A DNA stretch of 8,003 nucleotides, taken from the NCBI GenBank assembly GCA_903911165.1, contig CAIWCQ010000454.1, positions 1 to 8,003 of the forward strand. Direction: 5' to 3'. Every line of letters starts with the position of its first letter. The stretch's first letter is position 1. Source of the DNA: an uncultured Actinomycetes bacterium (GTDB taxonomy: Bacteria > Actinomycetota > Actinomycetes > Mycobacteriales > Mycobacteriaceae). Shown in pieces: positions 1-5,950 of this stretch. A program made the translations under genes and the position numbers. The notes beneath the pieces were generated by a model. The model saw only the letters and a program-made list of their open reading frames with translations, did not search any database and was not told where the DNA came from.

Positions 1-1696
1 CAAGTTCCAGTTCAATCTGATCGCCACCAACGGCCAGGTGATTTCGACGTCGCAGGCGTACCAGACCAAGATCGCTGCAAACAACGGCATCAAGTCCGTC
101 AAGCAGAACGCTGCCGGTGCAGCCGTCGTCGACGAGACAGCCGCGGCAGCGAAGAAGGCAGCGCCGGCCAAGAAGGCAGCGCCGGCCAAGAAAGCACCCG
201 CCAAGAAGGCACCCGCCAAGAAAGCCCCGGGCAAGAAAGCGCCCGCCAAAAAATCGCCAGCCCAAAAGGCACCCGCCAAGAAACTGCGCGGTCACGACAC
301 CATCACCGGCGCCAGACGGCTGGGCGGCTGGGATTTCGCCACCTGGCGGATGGCCTCCGACGACCCGGTCATGCGCTCGACCATTATCGGCCTGCTGGTG
401 CTCGAGGGCAGCCCGGACTGGGACCAGTTGTGCGATCGCTTCGAACGCGCCACCCGGCTTTCCCCGGTGCTGCGCTCAAAGGTCGTCGAGGGGCCGCTCG
501 ACCTGCAGACCCCGCGGGTGGTCGTCGATCCTGACTTCGACCTCGGGTATCACATGCGCCGGTTCAGCATGCCCGGAGCGCGCTGGACCGACGTGCTCAC
601 CGAGGCCCGCCGTCAGTCGATGACCGACTTCGACAAAGAACGGCCGCTGTGGCGGATGACGTTGATCGAGGATCTCCCCGACGGCAAGGCGGCATTGATC
701 GTGAAGTTGCATCACGCCATCGCCGACGGACAGGGTGCGGTTCAGTTGGGCCTGGCGCTACTCGACTTCACCGCCGAGGGAAGCGATCTCGGGCCGATGC
801 CGGAGGCCCCGGAACCGGTCGAACTCGACACCCGGGGCTTCATGCAGGCGGTGATCCGCAACAACGCCGGCTGGGTGGCTAAGACCGCCGAGGAGGCCAT
901 CAAGGGCATCGGGCCGTTGGCGATGGCGGCCATCAAGAACCCGATGCAGTTGATCAGCAAGGTCCGCGAGACCGCGGAGTCGGTGGCTCGGTTCACCAAG
1001 ATCCCGCTTCCGCTGGGTCCGCTGTCGCCGATCATGCAGTCGCGCAGCATCAACTACCACTTCGACACCATCGACATCGACTTCGCGCAGTTTCGTGCCG
1101 CGGCGAAGAAGCGCGAGCGGACGGTCAACGATCTGTTTCTGGCCGCGATCAGTGTTGGCATGTACCGCTACCACGAGAAGATGGGACGCCCGGTCGGCGA
1201 GTTGCGGATGAACATGCCGATCTCGCTGCGCACCTCCGGGGATCAGAGCAACGCGGTGACCATCGCGCGATTTGAGATCCCGATCAGCAATGTCATCGAC
1301 GACGTTCTGGAGGCGGCAGCCACGATCGTGCGCAGTTGGCGTGCCGAGCCGGCCCTGAAACTGGCCGACTACTTCGCCGAGTTGACCCGGTTCCTGCCGC
1401 CGGAGTTGGTGTCGGCGGCGGCGCAGACTTCGGATCTGACCGCCTCCAACGTGCCGGGAGTGCCGGTACCGGTGTGGCTTGCCGGAGCGCGGGTGGAGCG
1501 GATGTATCCGTTGGTCGGCACGATCGGGGCGGCGATCAACGTCACGATGCTGACCTATGAGGGCACCGCGAGCGTCGGGGTCAGTTCCGACGACGCGGCC
1601 GTCGGTGACCGCGCGGAGCTCATCGCGAGTCTGCGGTCGGGATTCGGCGAGGTCATCGGATCCTCGGTACTGGACGGCGATCCGCTGACGCGTTAA
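1..1696 (+). CDS. DUF1508 / Lys-Ala-Pro linker / WS-DGAT acyltransferase fusion (5' end outside window)
   Basis: The reading frame is open from base 2 and its 5' end lies outside the window. The GTG at 38 is internal, because coding similarity continues upstream of it. Counting from base 2, residues 1-42 ([16 protein letters not shown]...[11 protein letters not shown]) read as a DUF1508/YegP-like domain. Residues 47-94 are a Lys/Ala/Pro repeat linker. From about residue 98 to the end is a wax ester synthase/diacylglycerol acyltransferase. It has the catalytic HHxxxDG motif (H237 H238 AIA D242 G243), an ND motif at N376-D377 and the C-terminal SNVPG motif around N483. Family enzymes transfer acyl groups from acyl-CoA to alcohols or diacylglycerol, making wax esters or storage triacylglycerol at the membrane or lipid droplet. 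The usual N-terminal LSPxD motif is replaced by [10 protein letters not shown], which points to a divergent actinobacterial subgroup. The acyltransferase call is secure; substrate and the role of the added domains are unknown. Confidence 0.92.
   Translation, partial: KFQFNLIATNGQVISTSQAYQTKIAANNGIKSVKQNAAGAAVVDETAAAAKKAAPAKKAAPAKKAPAKKAPAKKAPGKKAPAKKSPAQKAPAKKLRGHDTITGARRLGGWDFATWRMASDDPVMRSTIIGLLVLEGSPDWDQLCDRFERATRLSPVLRSKVVEGPLDLQTPRVVVDPDFDLGYHMRRFSMPGARWTDVLTEARRQSMTDFDKERPLWRMTLIEDLPDGKAALIVKLHHAIADGQGAVQLGLALLDFTAEGSDLGPMPEAPEPVELDTRGFMQAVIRNNAGWVAKTAEEAIKGIGPLAMAAIKNPMQLISKVRETAESVARFTKIPLPLGPLSPIMQSRSINYHFDTIDIDFAQFRAAAKKRERTVNDLFLAAISVGMYRYHEKMGRPVGELRMNMPISLRTSGDQSNAVTIARFEIPISNVIDDVLEAAATIVRSWRAEPALKLADYFAELTRFLPPELVSAAAQTSDLTASNVPGVPVPVWLAGARVERMYPLVGTIGAAINVTMLTYEGTASVGVSSDDAAVGDRAELIASLRSGFGEVIGSSVLDGDPLTR
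140..283 (+). repeat. In-frame 18/15-nt tandem repeats coding an H1-like AKKAP linker
   Basis: The segment encodes about nine AKK(A)AP-type units: eight Lys-Lys pairs plus one Gln-Lys. The first two units have an 18-nt period (152-169, 170-187); later ones have a 15-nt period. Units vary at third codon positions (aag/aaa, gcg/gca/gcc), so the array is not a recent exact duplication. The composition resembles the basic tails of mycobacterial HU (HupB) and eukaryotic histone H1. It joins the DUF1508 domain to the acyltransferase domain and should be disordered and strongly positive. Copy number could vary between strains. Confidence 0.9.
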
Positions 1697-1718
1697 GTCC
1701 GGAAGCATTCCACGTTGC

Positions 1719-1724
1719 TAGGTT
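1719..1724 (+). promoter_or_regulatory. -10 hexamer TAGGTT for a leaderless transcript
   Basis: TAGGTT fits the mycobacterial TANNNT -10 pattern. It ends 6 nt before the ATG at 1731, which places the +1 at or next to the start codon. No Shine-Dalgarno sequence is apparent. Inverted arms TTCCA (1708-1712) and TGGAA (1724-1728) flank the hexamer and could be a repressor site. No convincing -35 was found. This is inference from spacing. Confidence 0.4.
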
Positions 1725-1730
1725 GGAACG

Positions 1731-2471
1731 ATGGACGCAACCACCGCAGCCTCGACTATCGCCGGCCCCATCGGGAATTTGGCCGCCAACTTCTACTTCT
1801 CGCCCCAGTCCACCGCTCGAGGCGAAGCCATCGGACTCGATGTCATCTCTCTCTACGGGGCGGGTCGAGCATCCATGCTCGGCGGCGTCGAACCGGAGAC
1901 CGCCGACAGCGTCTTTTACTTCTTCAAGCCCGGCATGGTCGCCGGCGTTGTAGCCCGGGGTCGGAGTATGGCCAGTGAAGACACGATCGCCGCGGCCCAC
2001 CTCGGCGCCGCCGACGACTATGCCGACGCGCATCTGTCGGGCGTGGATCCGGCCACCCTCAACGCACTCACCGACGCCGTGAATGCGCTCGCCGCAACGG
2101 TTCCCTCGGGCTCCTGGCCACTCTTCGACGGTTATCGCGCATCGCCGGCCGCGACGACGGACGCCGCCCGGGCCTACCGGTCCGCCATCCTGCTGCGCGA
2201 ACTGCGCGGCGGCGTGCACACCGACGCCGTGAAGGCCTGTGGTCTCTCAGCCGCCACGGCGTGCCAGTTCGACGGCGATCTGGGTTACTTCCAGATGCAC
2301 GGCTTCTCCGAGGAAGACATGGTCGAGCACACACCCGGGATCGACGCGCAGAAAGCAGCCGCCGAAGCGGCGACGACCGCACAGATGGCCGCTTTGTTCG
2401 CCCCGCTGTCACAGGCTCAACTTGAAGCGATCGTCGCGGGCACCAAAGCACTAGAGTCTGCCGTAACCTGA
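1731..2471 (+). CDS. SCO6745-like (SalK-like) family protein
   Basis: The gene encodes 246 aa of unknown biochemical function. I assign it to the actinobacterial SCO6745 family from its overall pattern. An N-terminal helical region contains GRASMLGGVEPE (about 45-56) and a short FYFFKPGMVAGVVARG stretch (62-77). The central part has WPLFDGYRA (129-137). The hallmark is LLRELRGGVHTDAV (154-167), followed by a C-terminal helical segment. There is no signal peptide or membrane span, so it is probably cytosolic. The ATG is supported by a -10 hexamer exactly placed for a leaderless message. The gene lies 34 nt after the WS/DGAT stop, and its own stop is 4 nt before the next start, so it is probably co-transcribed with the lipoprotein gene. 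Some relatives are annotated as helix-turn-helix or SalK proteins, but I see no clear DNA-binding motif. Confidence 0.75.
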   Translation: MDATTAASTIAGPIGNLAANFYFSPQSTARGEAIGLDVISLYGAGRASMLGGVEPETADSVFYFFKPGMVAGVVARGRSMASEDTIAAAHLGAADDYADAHLSGVDPATLNALTDAVNALAATVPSGSWPLFDGYRASPAATTDAARAYRSAILLRELRGGVHTDAVKACGLSAATACQFDGDLGYFQMHGFSEEDMVEHTPGIDAQKAAAEAATTAQMAALFAPLSQAQLEAIVAGTKALESAVT

Positions 2472-2475
2472 CGAG

Positions 2476-3282
2476 GTGCAGACAAAGACACAGCGCGCGT
2501 CACGAGTCTTTGCGATGCTCCTTGCTGCGTCACTGGCAGTGGGCTGCAACAGTGCCAAGCCCCAGCCGGAATCCGGACAGATGACCGTCACCTATCAGGA
2601 TGCGACAACACCCGCGGCGGTCCAGGGCCGAACGCTGATGCAGAACGCGCGCGTACTGGAAGATATGGCCGATTACATCAACGGCTATCTGAAACTGCCG
2701 TACGGAATCGAACTCGTGGGATCGCAGTGCGACGACCCCAACGCCTTCTGGAGCGCGGCCGACAAGAGGATCACCGTCTGCTACGAGTTCGCCGACTTCT
2801 TCCTGACCGTGTTCAACACCGACCCCAACGAACACGTCACCGATCCCGCCAAGGCCGCGGTCAATTCAACGATCGCATCCGCGTATCACGAGCTCGGCCA
2901 TGCGGTCATCTCCATGTATGACCTGCCGGCGACCGGGGGACTGGAAGACGCCGCCGACCAACTCGCCGCCTACATGTGGCTCGTGCCGGATGAAGGCATG
3001 CAGAACGACGCGCCCCAGGTCGTCGAAGATTTCGCCGAGATGTTCAAGCGGTACTCGGCCAACCGCGGGGATCTGGTCAAAGACGACTTCGCCGATGAGC
3101 ACTCGCTGGATCTCACCCGCATGTACAACCTCGCCTGCTGGGTCTACGGAGCGAACCCGACCGCCAATGCCGACGTGGTGGCCCAGGTCGGGCTTCCGAA
3201 GAGCCGGGCCGACCGCTGCGAGTTCGAATTCCAGCGGATTTCTAAAGCCTGGAAAACGCTTTTGGCGCCACACGTCAAGTAA
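2476..3282 (+). CDS. DUF4344-family zinc metallopeptidase-like lipoprotein
   Basis: This 268-aa protein is predicted to be exported and lipid-anchored. A basic n-region (residues 2-10), a hydrophobic stretch (11-23) and a lipobox AVGC ending at Cys24 form a lipoprotein signal. The mature part matches the DUF4344 metallopeptidase pattern. It has HELGH (H138, E139, H142), a downstream EDAADQ (E157 as possible third zinc ligand) and four cysteines probably forming two disulfides (C85/C102 and C221/C248). The C-terminal DEHSLDLTRMYNLACWVYG block (208-225) is also typical. The fold suggests a zinc-dependent peptidase on the outer face of the membrane; the substrate is unknown and activity in the family is largely predicted. 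The start is a GTG 4 nt after the previous stop with only a weak purine stretch, so translational coupling is likely. The 12-bp palindrome 3279-3290 overlaps its stop codon. Confidence 0.87.
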   Translation: MQTKTQRASRVFAMLLAASLAVGCNSAKPQPESGQMTVTYQDATTPAAVQGRTLMQNARVLEDMADYINGYLKLPYGIELVGSQCDDPNAFWSAADKRITVCYEFADFFLTVFNTDPNEHVTDPAKAAVNSTIASAYHELGHAVISMYDLPATGGLEDAADQLAAYMWLVPDEGMQNDAPQVVEDFAEMFKRYSANRGDLVKDDFADEHSLDLTRMYNLACWVYGANPTANADVVAQVGLPKSRADRCEFEFQRISKAWKTLLAPHVK

Positions 3283-3290
3283 CGCGTTAC
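3279..3290. promoter_or_regulatory. Perfect 12-bp palindrome GTAACGCGTTAC, possible operator
   Basis: The palindrome is exact over 12 bases and includes the TAA stop of the lipoprotein gene. It lies about 130 bp before the next gene and could be a binding site for a dimeric regulator. Its half-site GTAAC equals one half of the palindrome at 5934-5945, in opposite arrangement. Function is unproven. Confidence 0.25.
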
Positions 3291-3295
3291 GGCAC

Positions 3296-3336
3296 GCGCT
3301 GACGACGAAACCGATGAAGAGCGCGTACGTCAGCGC
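3296..3336 (+). terminator. Inverted repeat after the lipoprotein gene, possible terminator
   Basis: Nine-base arms GCGCTGACG (3296-3304) and CGTCAGCGC (3328-3336) are perfectly complementary around a 23-nt loop. It begins 13 nt past the stop codon and has no T-tract. That suits mycobacterial hairpins lacking a U-tail, but the long loop makes termination only a possibility. It could instead be a regulatory site in the 137-bp gap 3283-3419. Confidence 0.3.
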
Positions 3337-3406
3337 TCGATGACGGCCAACCTCGTGGACCTGACTACTTCTTCGGGTTCGATCGTGGGCGAGGTATCGA
3401 CCGGCG

Positions 3407-3412
3407 TAATCT
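3407..3412 (+). promoter_or_regulatory. -10 hexamer TAATCT for a leaderless transcript
   Basis: TAATCT fits TANNNT and ends 7 nt before the ATG at 3420, so transcription probably starts at or beside the start codon. No Shine-Dalgarno sequence precedes the ATG. The 9-mer CGTAATCTG (3405-3413) recurs on the minus strand at 6865-6857, in front of the HTH gene. Confidence 0.5.
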
Positions 3413-3419
3413 GACAGTC

Positions 3420-4217
3420 ATGACTGACACCGCCGCCGAACAGGCTCAGAAGATGGCGGGCGGCAACGTTTCGGCGTTGCTCCCGCAAGAGCGCGATATC
3501 GCCCAGGAGCGCGTGCACCGCAAGCAGAACCTCGCCGCCGCGTTCCGGCTGTTCAGTAAGTTCGGCTTCGACGAGGGTGTGGCCGGGCACATCACCGCAC
3601 GCGACCCGGAGTTCACCGACCACTTCTGGGTGAACCCGTTCGGCATGCACTTCGGGCACATCCGGGTCAGCGATCTGCTGCTGGTGCGCCACGACGGCAC
3701 CGTCGTCGAAGGTGACCTGCCGGTGAACCAGGCCGCGTTCGCCATCCATTCCCAGGTGCACGCGGCGCGACCGGACGTCATCGGCGCCGCCCACGCCCAT
3801 TCGGTGTACGGCAAGACGTGGTCCACGCTGGGCCGCACGCTCGACCCGATCACCCAGGACGCCTGCGCCTTCTACTCTGACCACGCGCTGTTCGACGACT
3901 ACTCCGGTGTGGTGCTCGACACCGAAGAAGGCAAGCGCATCGCTCACGCTCTCGCCGGAAACAAAGCCGCGATCCTGCGAAACCACGGCCTGCTCACCGT
4001 CGGGCACTCGGTCGAGGAGGCGGCATGGTGGTTTATCACCATGGAGCGCACCTGCCATGCCCAGCTGATGGCCGAGGCCGCCGGCACTCCGATCCTGATC
4101 GATCCGGAGATGGCCAAGCTCACCAGCACCCAGATCGGCAGTCACTTCGCCGGTTGGTTCAGCTTCCAGCCACTGTTCGCCCGCATCACCCGCGAGCAGC
4201 CCGATCTGTTCGACTGA
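3420..4217 (+). CDS. Class II aldolase/adducin-family protein
   Basis: The 265-aa product has the class II aldolase/adducin fold pattern: the glycine-containing GFDEGVAGHITARDP near residues 49-63, then HAH (H125, H127) and the distal RNHGLLTVG histidine (H189). These three histidines would bind the catalytic divalent metal. Classical members such as fuculose-phosphate aldolase carry a catalytic Glu about 50 residues before the metal-binding HxH. The segment upstream of HAH here reads VNQAAFAIHSQVHAARPDV (102-120), with Asn103-Gln104 and no Glu, a pattern I associate with the adducin-like actinobacterial and fungal branch. It may be an aldolase or decarboxylase on an unknown substrate, or a non-catalytic protein. 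It is soluble with no signal peptide. The ATG is supported by a well-placed leaderless -10. The next gene follows after 45 nt in the same direction. Family assignment is secure; reaction is not. Confidence 0.9.
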   Translation: MTDTAAEQAQKMAGGNVSALLPQERDIAQERVHRKQNLAAAFRLFSKFGFDEGVAGHITARDPEFTDHFWVNPFGMHFGHIRVSDLLLVRHDGTVVEGDLPVNQAAFAIHSQVHAARPDVIGAAHAHSVYGKTWSTLGRTLDPITQDACAFYSDHALFDDYSGVVLDTEEGKRIAHALAGNKAAILRNHGLLTVGHSVEEAAWWFITMERTCHAQLMAEAAGTPILIDPEMAKLTSTQIGSHFAGWFSFQPLFARITREQPDLFD

Positions 4218-4262
4218 CCGGCCGAGCTTGCCGCCGGACGCAGCGCAGGCTATGAATCAACG

Positions 4263-4562
4263 GTGAGCAACCACGGTGTGAACCTGTCCAAGGATGAAAC
4301 CTCCCTGATCGACGAGACCCAGCCGCACGCCCTGGAGCGCCTCGACGCGAAGTCGTTGAAGGATCTGCAGCACCGGCTTAGGACCGCTCGCGACAAGAAC
4401 TTCAGCCTGCTGCGCCGCCAGGGTGCGGCCCGGGTGGAGGCCGAGGGCGGCCGCGGCGCCGCGCAACCCGCCAACGAGCGCCGCGGGGACAAGGTGGACG
4501 TACTCGACGAGGCGCTGGCCCGGGTGAGCGATCGCCTCGACGCCGTCGGCGACGGCGAGTAA
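4263..4562 (+). CDS. Small highly charged conserved actinobacterial protein
   Basis: The gene encodes 99 aa of unknown function. The sequence is hydrophilic and mostly helical: SLKDLQHRLRTARDKNFSLLRR (31-52) forms a basic amphipathic helix. A Gly/Ala/Arg-rich hinge (QGAARVEAEGGRGAAQPANER, 53-73) and a second helix (76-95, VDVLDEALARVSDRL) follow. I recall similar short actinobacterial hypothetical proteins with RRQGAARV...GRGAA...NER, but none with an assigned role. A nucleic-acid- or protein-binding role would fit the charge pattern but is a guess. The GTG start follows a weak -10-like TATGAA (4251-4256) by 6 nt, so the message may also be leaderless. There are no transmembrane segments. It ends 9 bp before the convergent stop of the PhyH-family gene. 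Confidence 0.72.
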   Translation: MSNHGVNLSKDETSLIDETQPHALERLDAKSLKDLQHRLRTARDKNFSLLRRQGAARVEAEGGRGAAQPANERRGDKVDVLDEALARVSDRLDAVGDGE

Positions 4563-4568
4563 TCGCCG
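4553..4568. terminator. Hairpin between convergent genes, possible bidirectional terminator
   Basis: CGGCGA (4553-4558) pairs perfectly with TCGCCG (4563-4568) around the loop GTAA, which carries most of the TAA stop of the plus-strand gene. Outer GAC (4551-4553) and GTC (4571-4573) allow further partial pairing. There is no T-tract. The position between two stop codons 9 bp apart suggests it limits read-through on both strands. Confidence 0.4.
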
Positions 4569-4571
4569 GCG

Positions 4572-5363
4572 TCAGTCGCGCAGCAGCCGGATCGGGTCGC
4601 GTCCGTCGACGAATCCGATGAACGGAAACAACATCGAATAGCCGAGTAGTCGCTGTACGGTTTCACTGCACATCCGGGCCCGTTCGCGGCTGATGGCCAG
4701 GCTGTAGTTCTCCTGCTGGCGCGCCCAGGGTTCGCAGTACTGGGTGGTCGCGGCCAGCCTGGGCTTGTCGGTGTGGTTCGCGCCGGCGCAATGGATCAGG
4801 GTGCCGACGAAGAACACCGCCGACCCCGACGGCATCACGGCCGGCACCATCTTGCCGACGTCAACATCACCCAGAGAAACCTCGCCCCACAGGTGACTTT
4901 TCGGGTATACCAACGTCGCGCCATTGTCCTCGGTGAAGTCGTCGATCGCCCAAATCAGGGCCGCTCCAATGGGTTTGCGCGGACGAGGGAAGGGATAGAA
5001 GCCATCATCGTGGTGCAGTGGCTGATGCACCTCGCCCGGCATGACATTGATGACCTGCAATTGCGAGAGCAGATAGCCCGGCTGCAGGATTGCGTCGAGC
5101 AAGGCCAGCACCAGTGGATGCTCGACGATCGGATTGCACGCCAACGTCTTTTCGATGACAGAGTAAATGCGCCGGGTGCGGTAGCCCTCGAAATCGTTGC
5201 GTCCGTCGAAGGTGAGGAACGGTTCGGACGCCTCGCGGATCGCCGCCACCGTCTCGGGCGGGATCAGTTCGGGGATGATGACGTAGCCGTCCTCATTCAC
5301 TGCGTTGAGCAGTGTGGCGACGTACGACGGATCAACACCGTCGCGATCATGGCCTTCAGTCAT
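4572..5363 (-). CDS. Phytanoyl-CoA dioxygenase (PhyH) family Fe(II)/2-oxoglutarate oxygenase
   Basis: The 263-aa protein belongs to the PhyH family of non-heme Fe(II) oxygenases. These hydroxylate lipids, amino acids or natural products with 2-oxoglutarate and O2. The iron triad is most likely H117-x-D119 plus H191, with R202 as the 2-oxoglutarate anchor. The 11-residue H191-R202 spacing and the YPF at D119+4 to +6 both match human phytanoyl-CoA hydroxylase (H175, D177, H264, R275). The N-terminal VNEDGYVIIPELI (22-34) is the usual family opening. The substrate cannot be told from sequence; a CoA-ester is possible but many bacterial members act on other compounds. The ATG has GAGGAA just upstream and overlaps the toxin stop by 8 bases, so translation is coupled to the toxin-antitoxin operon. 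That pairing is unusual for a metabolic enzyme. The gene ends against a convergent neighbour. Confidence 0.9.
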   Translation of the reverse strand: MTEGHDRDGVDPSYVATLLNAVNEDGYVIIPELIPPETVAAIREASEPFLTFDGRNDFEGYRTRRIYSVIEKTLACNPIVEHPLVLALLDAILQPGYLLSQLQVINVMPGEVHQPLHHDDGFYPFPRPRKPIGAALIWAIDDFTEDNGATLVYPKSHLWGEVSLGDVDVGKMVPAVMPSGSAVFFVGTLIHCAGANHTDKPRLAATTQYCEPWARQQENYSLAISRERARMCSETVQRLLGYSMLFPFIGFVDGRDPIRLLRD

Positions 5364-5697
5364 TGTTCCTCACCGCCAAGCCGAGAGATACGAAGAGACT
5401 TCGGGACAGGGCAACCATGTCGGTATCCGACAGCCTGCCGATCCGTTCGCCGAGCTTAGCTCTCGGCATCGTGGTGACCTTGTCGACCATGACGCGACTC
5501 GGTGTGCTCAGCCCGTTGGCGCTGTCGGGCTCAAGTGGTATCCGCAGGAGCGGTACATCGACGGTGTCCGTGGTCAAGGGACAGACGGTGACCGATGCGG
5601 TCCTATCGAAGACATCATCCTGAATGACCAGGACCGGTCGAGGCTTCCCGGCGTAGTGCTTACCGCCGGATGCGGTCCACACCTCTCCGCGCCTCAC
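5356..5697 (-). CDS. MazF/PemK-family toxin (endoribonuclease)
   Basis: The 113-aa protein has the full MazF layout. It opens with MRRGEVWTASGGK (1-13), then KPRPVLVIQDD (18-28) with the likely catalytic Arg20, and VTVCPLTTD (36-44) with the likely catalytic Thr42 or Thr43. It then has SRVMVDKVTTMPRAKLGERIGRL (67-89) and a C-terminal helix. Family members cut single-stranded RNA at short sequence motifs and stop growth when free of antitoxin. Length is normal and no key residue is missing, so it should be active. The start is a GTG that shares GTGA (5697-5694) with the antitoxin stop. A GAGGA ribosome site (5708-5704) lies 6 nt upstream, inside the antitoxin's last codons. The gene's 3' end overlaps the start of the PhyH-family gene. 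Confidence 0.93.
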   Translation of the reverse strand: MRRGEVWTASGGKHYAGKPRPVLVIQDDVFDRTASVTVCPLTTDTVDVPLLRIPLEPDSANGLSTPSRVMVDKVTTMPRAKLGERIGRLSDTDMVALSRSLFVSLGLAVRNND

Positions 5698-5924
5698 TCG
5701 CCGTCCTCACCGCCGAACTCCGAGATGGCGTCGACGAACGCTTGATCGTCAGCCGCCTGATCGCTGTGTGCTGCCATGGCCGACTGCCGGCTGGCTTCGG
5801 CGGCAAAGCCCACCGCGCGCACGTCCGGCACCCAGATCTGGACCGGTCGCAGACCTTGCTGACGCAGCCGGGTTCGATGGTCGGCGACTCGTCGACGAAC
5901 AGAGGATTCTTCCTGCTCGGCCAT
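5694..5924 (-). CDS. MazE-like antitoxin (DUF3018 family)
   Basis: This small protein precedes and overlaps the MazF gene, the standard antitoxin-toxin order. From the preferred ATG at 5924 it is 76 aa. The N-terminal RRRVADHRTRLRQQGLRPVQ followed by IWVPDVR is the hallmark of MazE-like (DUF3018) antitoxins, giving a ribbon-helix-helix-type DNA-binding half. The C-terminal QAADDQAFVDAISEF segment is the probable toxin-binding tail. A GTG at 5933 in frame would add three residues. I prefer the ATG because a TANNNT -10 (TAACGT, 5937-5932) ends 7 nt before it, as in other leaderless genes here; the GTG would overlap that hexamer. The adjacent palindrome suggests repression by the MazE-MazF complex. 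The upstream HTH gene ends only 26 bp before this start. Confidence 0.9.
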   Translation of the reverse strand: MAEQEESSVRRRVADHRTRLRQQGLRPVQIWVPDVRAVGFAAEASRQSAMAAHSDQAADDQAFVDAISEFGGEDGE

Positions 5925-5931
5925 GCCGGTC

Positions 5932-5945
5932 ACGTTACATGTAAC
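5932..5945 (-). promoter_or_regulatory. Antitoxin promoter -10 overlapping a perfect 12-bp palindrome (operator)
   Basis: GTTACATGTAAC (5934-5945) is an exact palindrome. On the minus strand its last bases run into TAACGT (5937-5932), a TANNNT -10 hexamer 7 nt before the antitoxin ATG. A second AT-rich candidate, TTATAA (5956-5951), contains the stop codon of the HTH gene. A regulator bound to the palindrome would block either promoter. Type II antitoxins of this kind commonly autoregulate, so the MazE-like protein is the likeliest ligand. Confidence 0.55.
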
Positions 5946-5950
5946 ACGAC

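Noticed and set aside
38..1696. GTG at 38 as the start of the acyltransferase gene
   Set aside because: Bases 2-37 in the same frame encode DUF1508-like sequence ([12 protein letters not shown]), so the GTG is internal and the true start is outside the window.
758..1708. Long minus-strand open frame opposite the acyltransferase
   Set aside because: Its Arg/His/Asp-rich translation matches no family and mirrors the GC-rich third positions of the real gene.
3330..4145. Minus-strand open frame opposite the aldolase-family gene
   Set aside because: The translation lacks recognisable motifs, while the plus-strand frame has all family signatures.
4773..5459. Plus-strand open frame opposite the PhyH-family gene
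   Set aside because: It is an antisense shadow; the minus strand carries the full Fe/2-oxoglutarate motif set.
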